Assembly: GCF_007752535.1 (NCBI RefSeq)
Contig: NZ_CP036426.1
Location: 4,216,001 to 4,280,000 of the forward strand
Reading direction: 5' to 3'
DNA from: Tautonia plasticadhaerens
GTDB lineage: Bacteria; Planctomycetota; Planctomycetia; Isosphaerales; Isosphaeraceae
DNA length: 64,000 nt
Shown: one piece after another, positions 63,278 through 64,000 of the stretch
Position numbering within the stretch: position 1 is the first letter of the stretch
Layout: each line of letters starts with the position of its first letter
Program-made: the position numbers and the translations under genes
The notes under the pieces: generated by a model
What the model was told of the DNA's origin: nothing
Database searches by the model: none
Seen by the model: the letters and a program-made list of their open reading frames with translations, nothing else

Positions 63278-64000
63278 TCATCTCAGCGGATGCCCCTGCT
63301 CGTCGAAGTTATCGGTGATGTCCTCGACCAGCACCCCCCGCACGTCGCCGGGGTCGTCGTATTGCCAGACCCGCACCGAGGCGAACGAGACCGTCGTCGT
63401 CTCCCATGGGGCCGGACCCGCCCACCCGGGCAGCCAGACGCCCAGGTTCAACTGGGCCCCCATCGCCGGGACGAACCGATCGTTCTCCCCGACCTTGCGG
63501 CCGTCGATCCAGTGCTCGGCTCGCTCGCCCCGGTAGAGGGCGTAGCGGTCCCGGCCCAGCCGCTTCAGCGGGTTGCCCAGGTAGCGGTCGAACGGGATGG
63601 ATTCGTCCCGGACCCACCAATAGCCCAGGTGCTCGACGACCTGGGCGTCGGTCACCCCGGGCAGAGGCTCCAGCGTTGTGCGCCATTCCGTCGTGTAGGT
63701 GTGATAGGCGCCGTCGGCGACGGGGCCGACCTCGAACGTCCGGGAGTCGTGCCGGTTCTGGCAGAAGGTGTTGTACATGGCCCGGTCGAAGGTGCCGCCC
63801 TTGCCGAACTCGGGGAAGTCCAACTCCGACCAGTATTCGACCGACCCGTCGCCGTATCGCTCCATCAGGGGGTTGTAGAGCGGCACCCCGGGCGCGAAGT
63901 CCTCCTTGCGGTCAAGCCCGACCTCGACGAAGCGATCGCCGTAGGTCCAGATCGCCGGAACGCTGCCCCGAGGGCGCCCCGGGTCCACCGGGCCTCCCTC
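63278..64000 (-). CDS. Glycoside hydrolase family 16-like protein, 5' end cut by window
   Basis: At least 236 residues, still open at the window edge ([12 protein letters not shown]). The catalytic E-x-D-x-x-E is visible in [11 protein letters not shown], followed by [36 protein letters not shown] and [20 protein letters not shown]. These fit the beta-jelly-roll of GH16 or related concanavalin-like hydrolases that cut beta-1,3/1,4-glucans or algal polysaccharides. The signal peptide would lie outside the window. Confidence 0.7.
   Translation of the reverse strand, partial: EGGPVDPGRPRGSVPAIWTYGDRFVEVGLDRKEDFAPGVPLYNPLMERYGDGSVEYWSELDFPEFGKGGTFDRAMYNTFCQNRHDSRTFEVGPVADGAYHTYTTEWRTTLEPLPGVTDAQVVEHLGYWWVRDESIPFDRYLGNPLKRLGRDRYALYRGERAEHWIDGRKVGENDRFVPAMGAQLNLGVWLPGWAGPAPWETTTVSFASVRVWQYDDPGDVRGVLVEDITDNFDEQGHPLR

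Overview
The window is very GC-rich DNA from a bacterium that is almost certainly a planctomycete, most likely close to the Isosphaeraceae. The markers are a DUF1559-type prepilin with an H-X9-DG tail, PadR plus permease-prefix membrane protein pairs, ISAzo13-type transposases, a zinc-ribbon-rich small proteome and a stand-alone 705-residue serine recombinase. I see no rRNA, tRNA or CRISPR array. Family names come from reading the translations; no database search was possible.

Layout. 1-2.8 kb: amidohydrolase, SMI1/KNR4-like protein, and a PadR regulator with its membrane partner. 3.3-5.8 kb: a three-gene operon of DUF1257 (Ycf35-like), DUF2997 and a Ycf46-like AAA ATPase. 5.9-8.4 kb: a large serine recombinase next to the N-terminal half of a dihydrofolate-reductase-like (RibD-C) gene; the matching C-terminal half lies inverted at 37.2 kb. 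8.6-11.3 kb: frameshifted transglutaminase, secreted esterase. 11.4-21.2 kb: an RNA-repair island on the minus strand, with Hen1 methyltransferase, Pnkp kinase-phosphatase-ligase (amber codon), an Rnl-type RNA ligase (split by an IS) and an HD-Pnk end-healing enzyme, plus small accessory genes. 21.3-30.3 kb: LysR, methyltransferases including an MddA-like enzyme, metallophosphoesterase, HNH endonuclease, BASS transporter, csrA. 30.4-36.8 kb: a minus-strand run of small unknown genes, zinc ribbons and a thioredoxin, interrupted by a second ISAzo13 element. 37.2-53.5 kb: housekeeping and secreted enzymes (PfpI, quinone-reductase-like, VOC, ARPP-1, DUF1559, GH18, esterases, YbhB). 53.5-60.3 kb: metallophosphoesterase, then an AT-richer dGTPase gene broken by an IS701-like element and an IS630 element that itself carries an ISAs1 element. 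60.3-64 kb: decayed formylglycine-generating-enzyme gene, an alpha/beta-hydrolase-nitrilase fusion and a GH16-like enzyme cut by the window edge.

How it fits together. The best functional story is the RNA-repair island: Hen1 and Pnkp heal, 2'-O-methylate and seal cut RNA, while HD-Pnk and Rnl form a second healing-and-sealing pair, all co-directional; half of it is now damaged. The best structural story is a 28.9-kb inversion whose ends fall exactly at the split reductase gene. Undoing it rejoins the reductase, places the thioredoxin/small-protein run beside the Ycf35-DUF2997-Ycf46 operon in the same orientation, and creates an attP-like dyad next to the serine recombinase.

Caution. About a dozen genes carry frameshifts or in-frame stops, several in C/G runs. 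This could be real decay, but sequencing error in part of the assembly would look the same.
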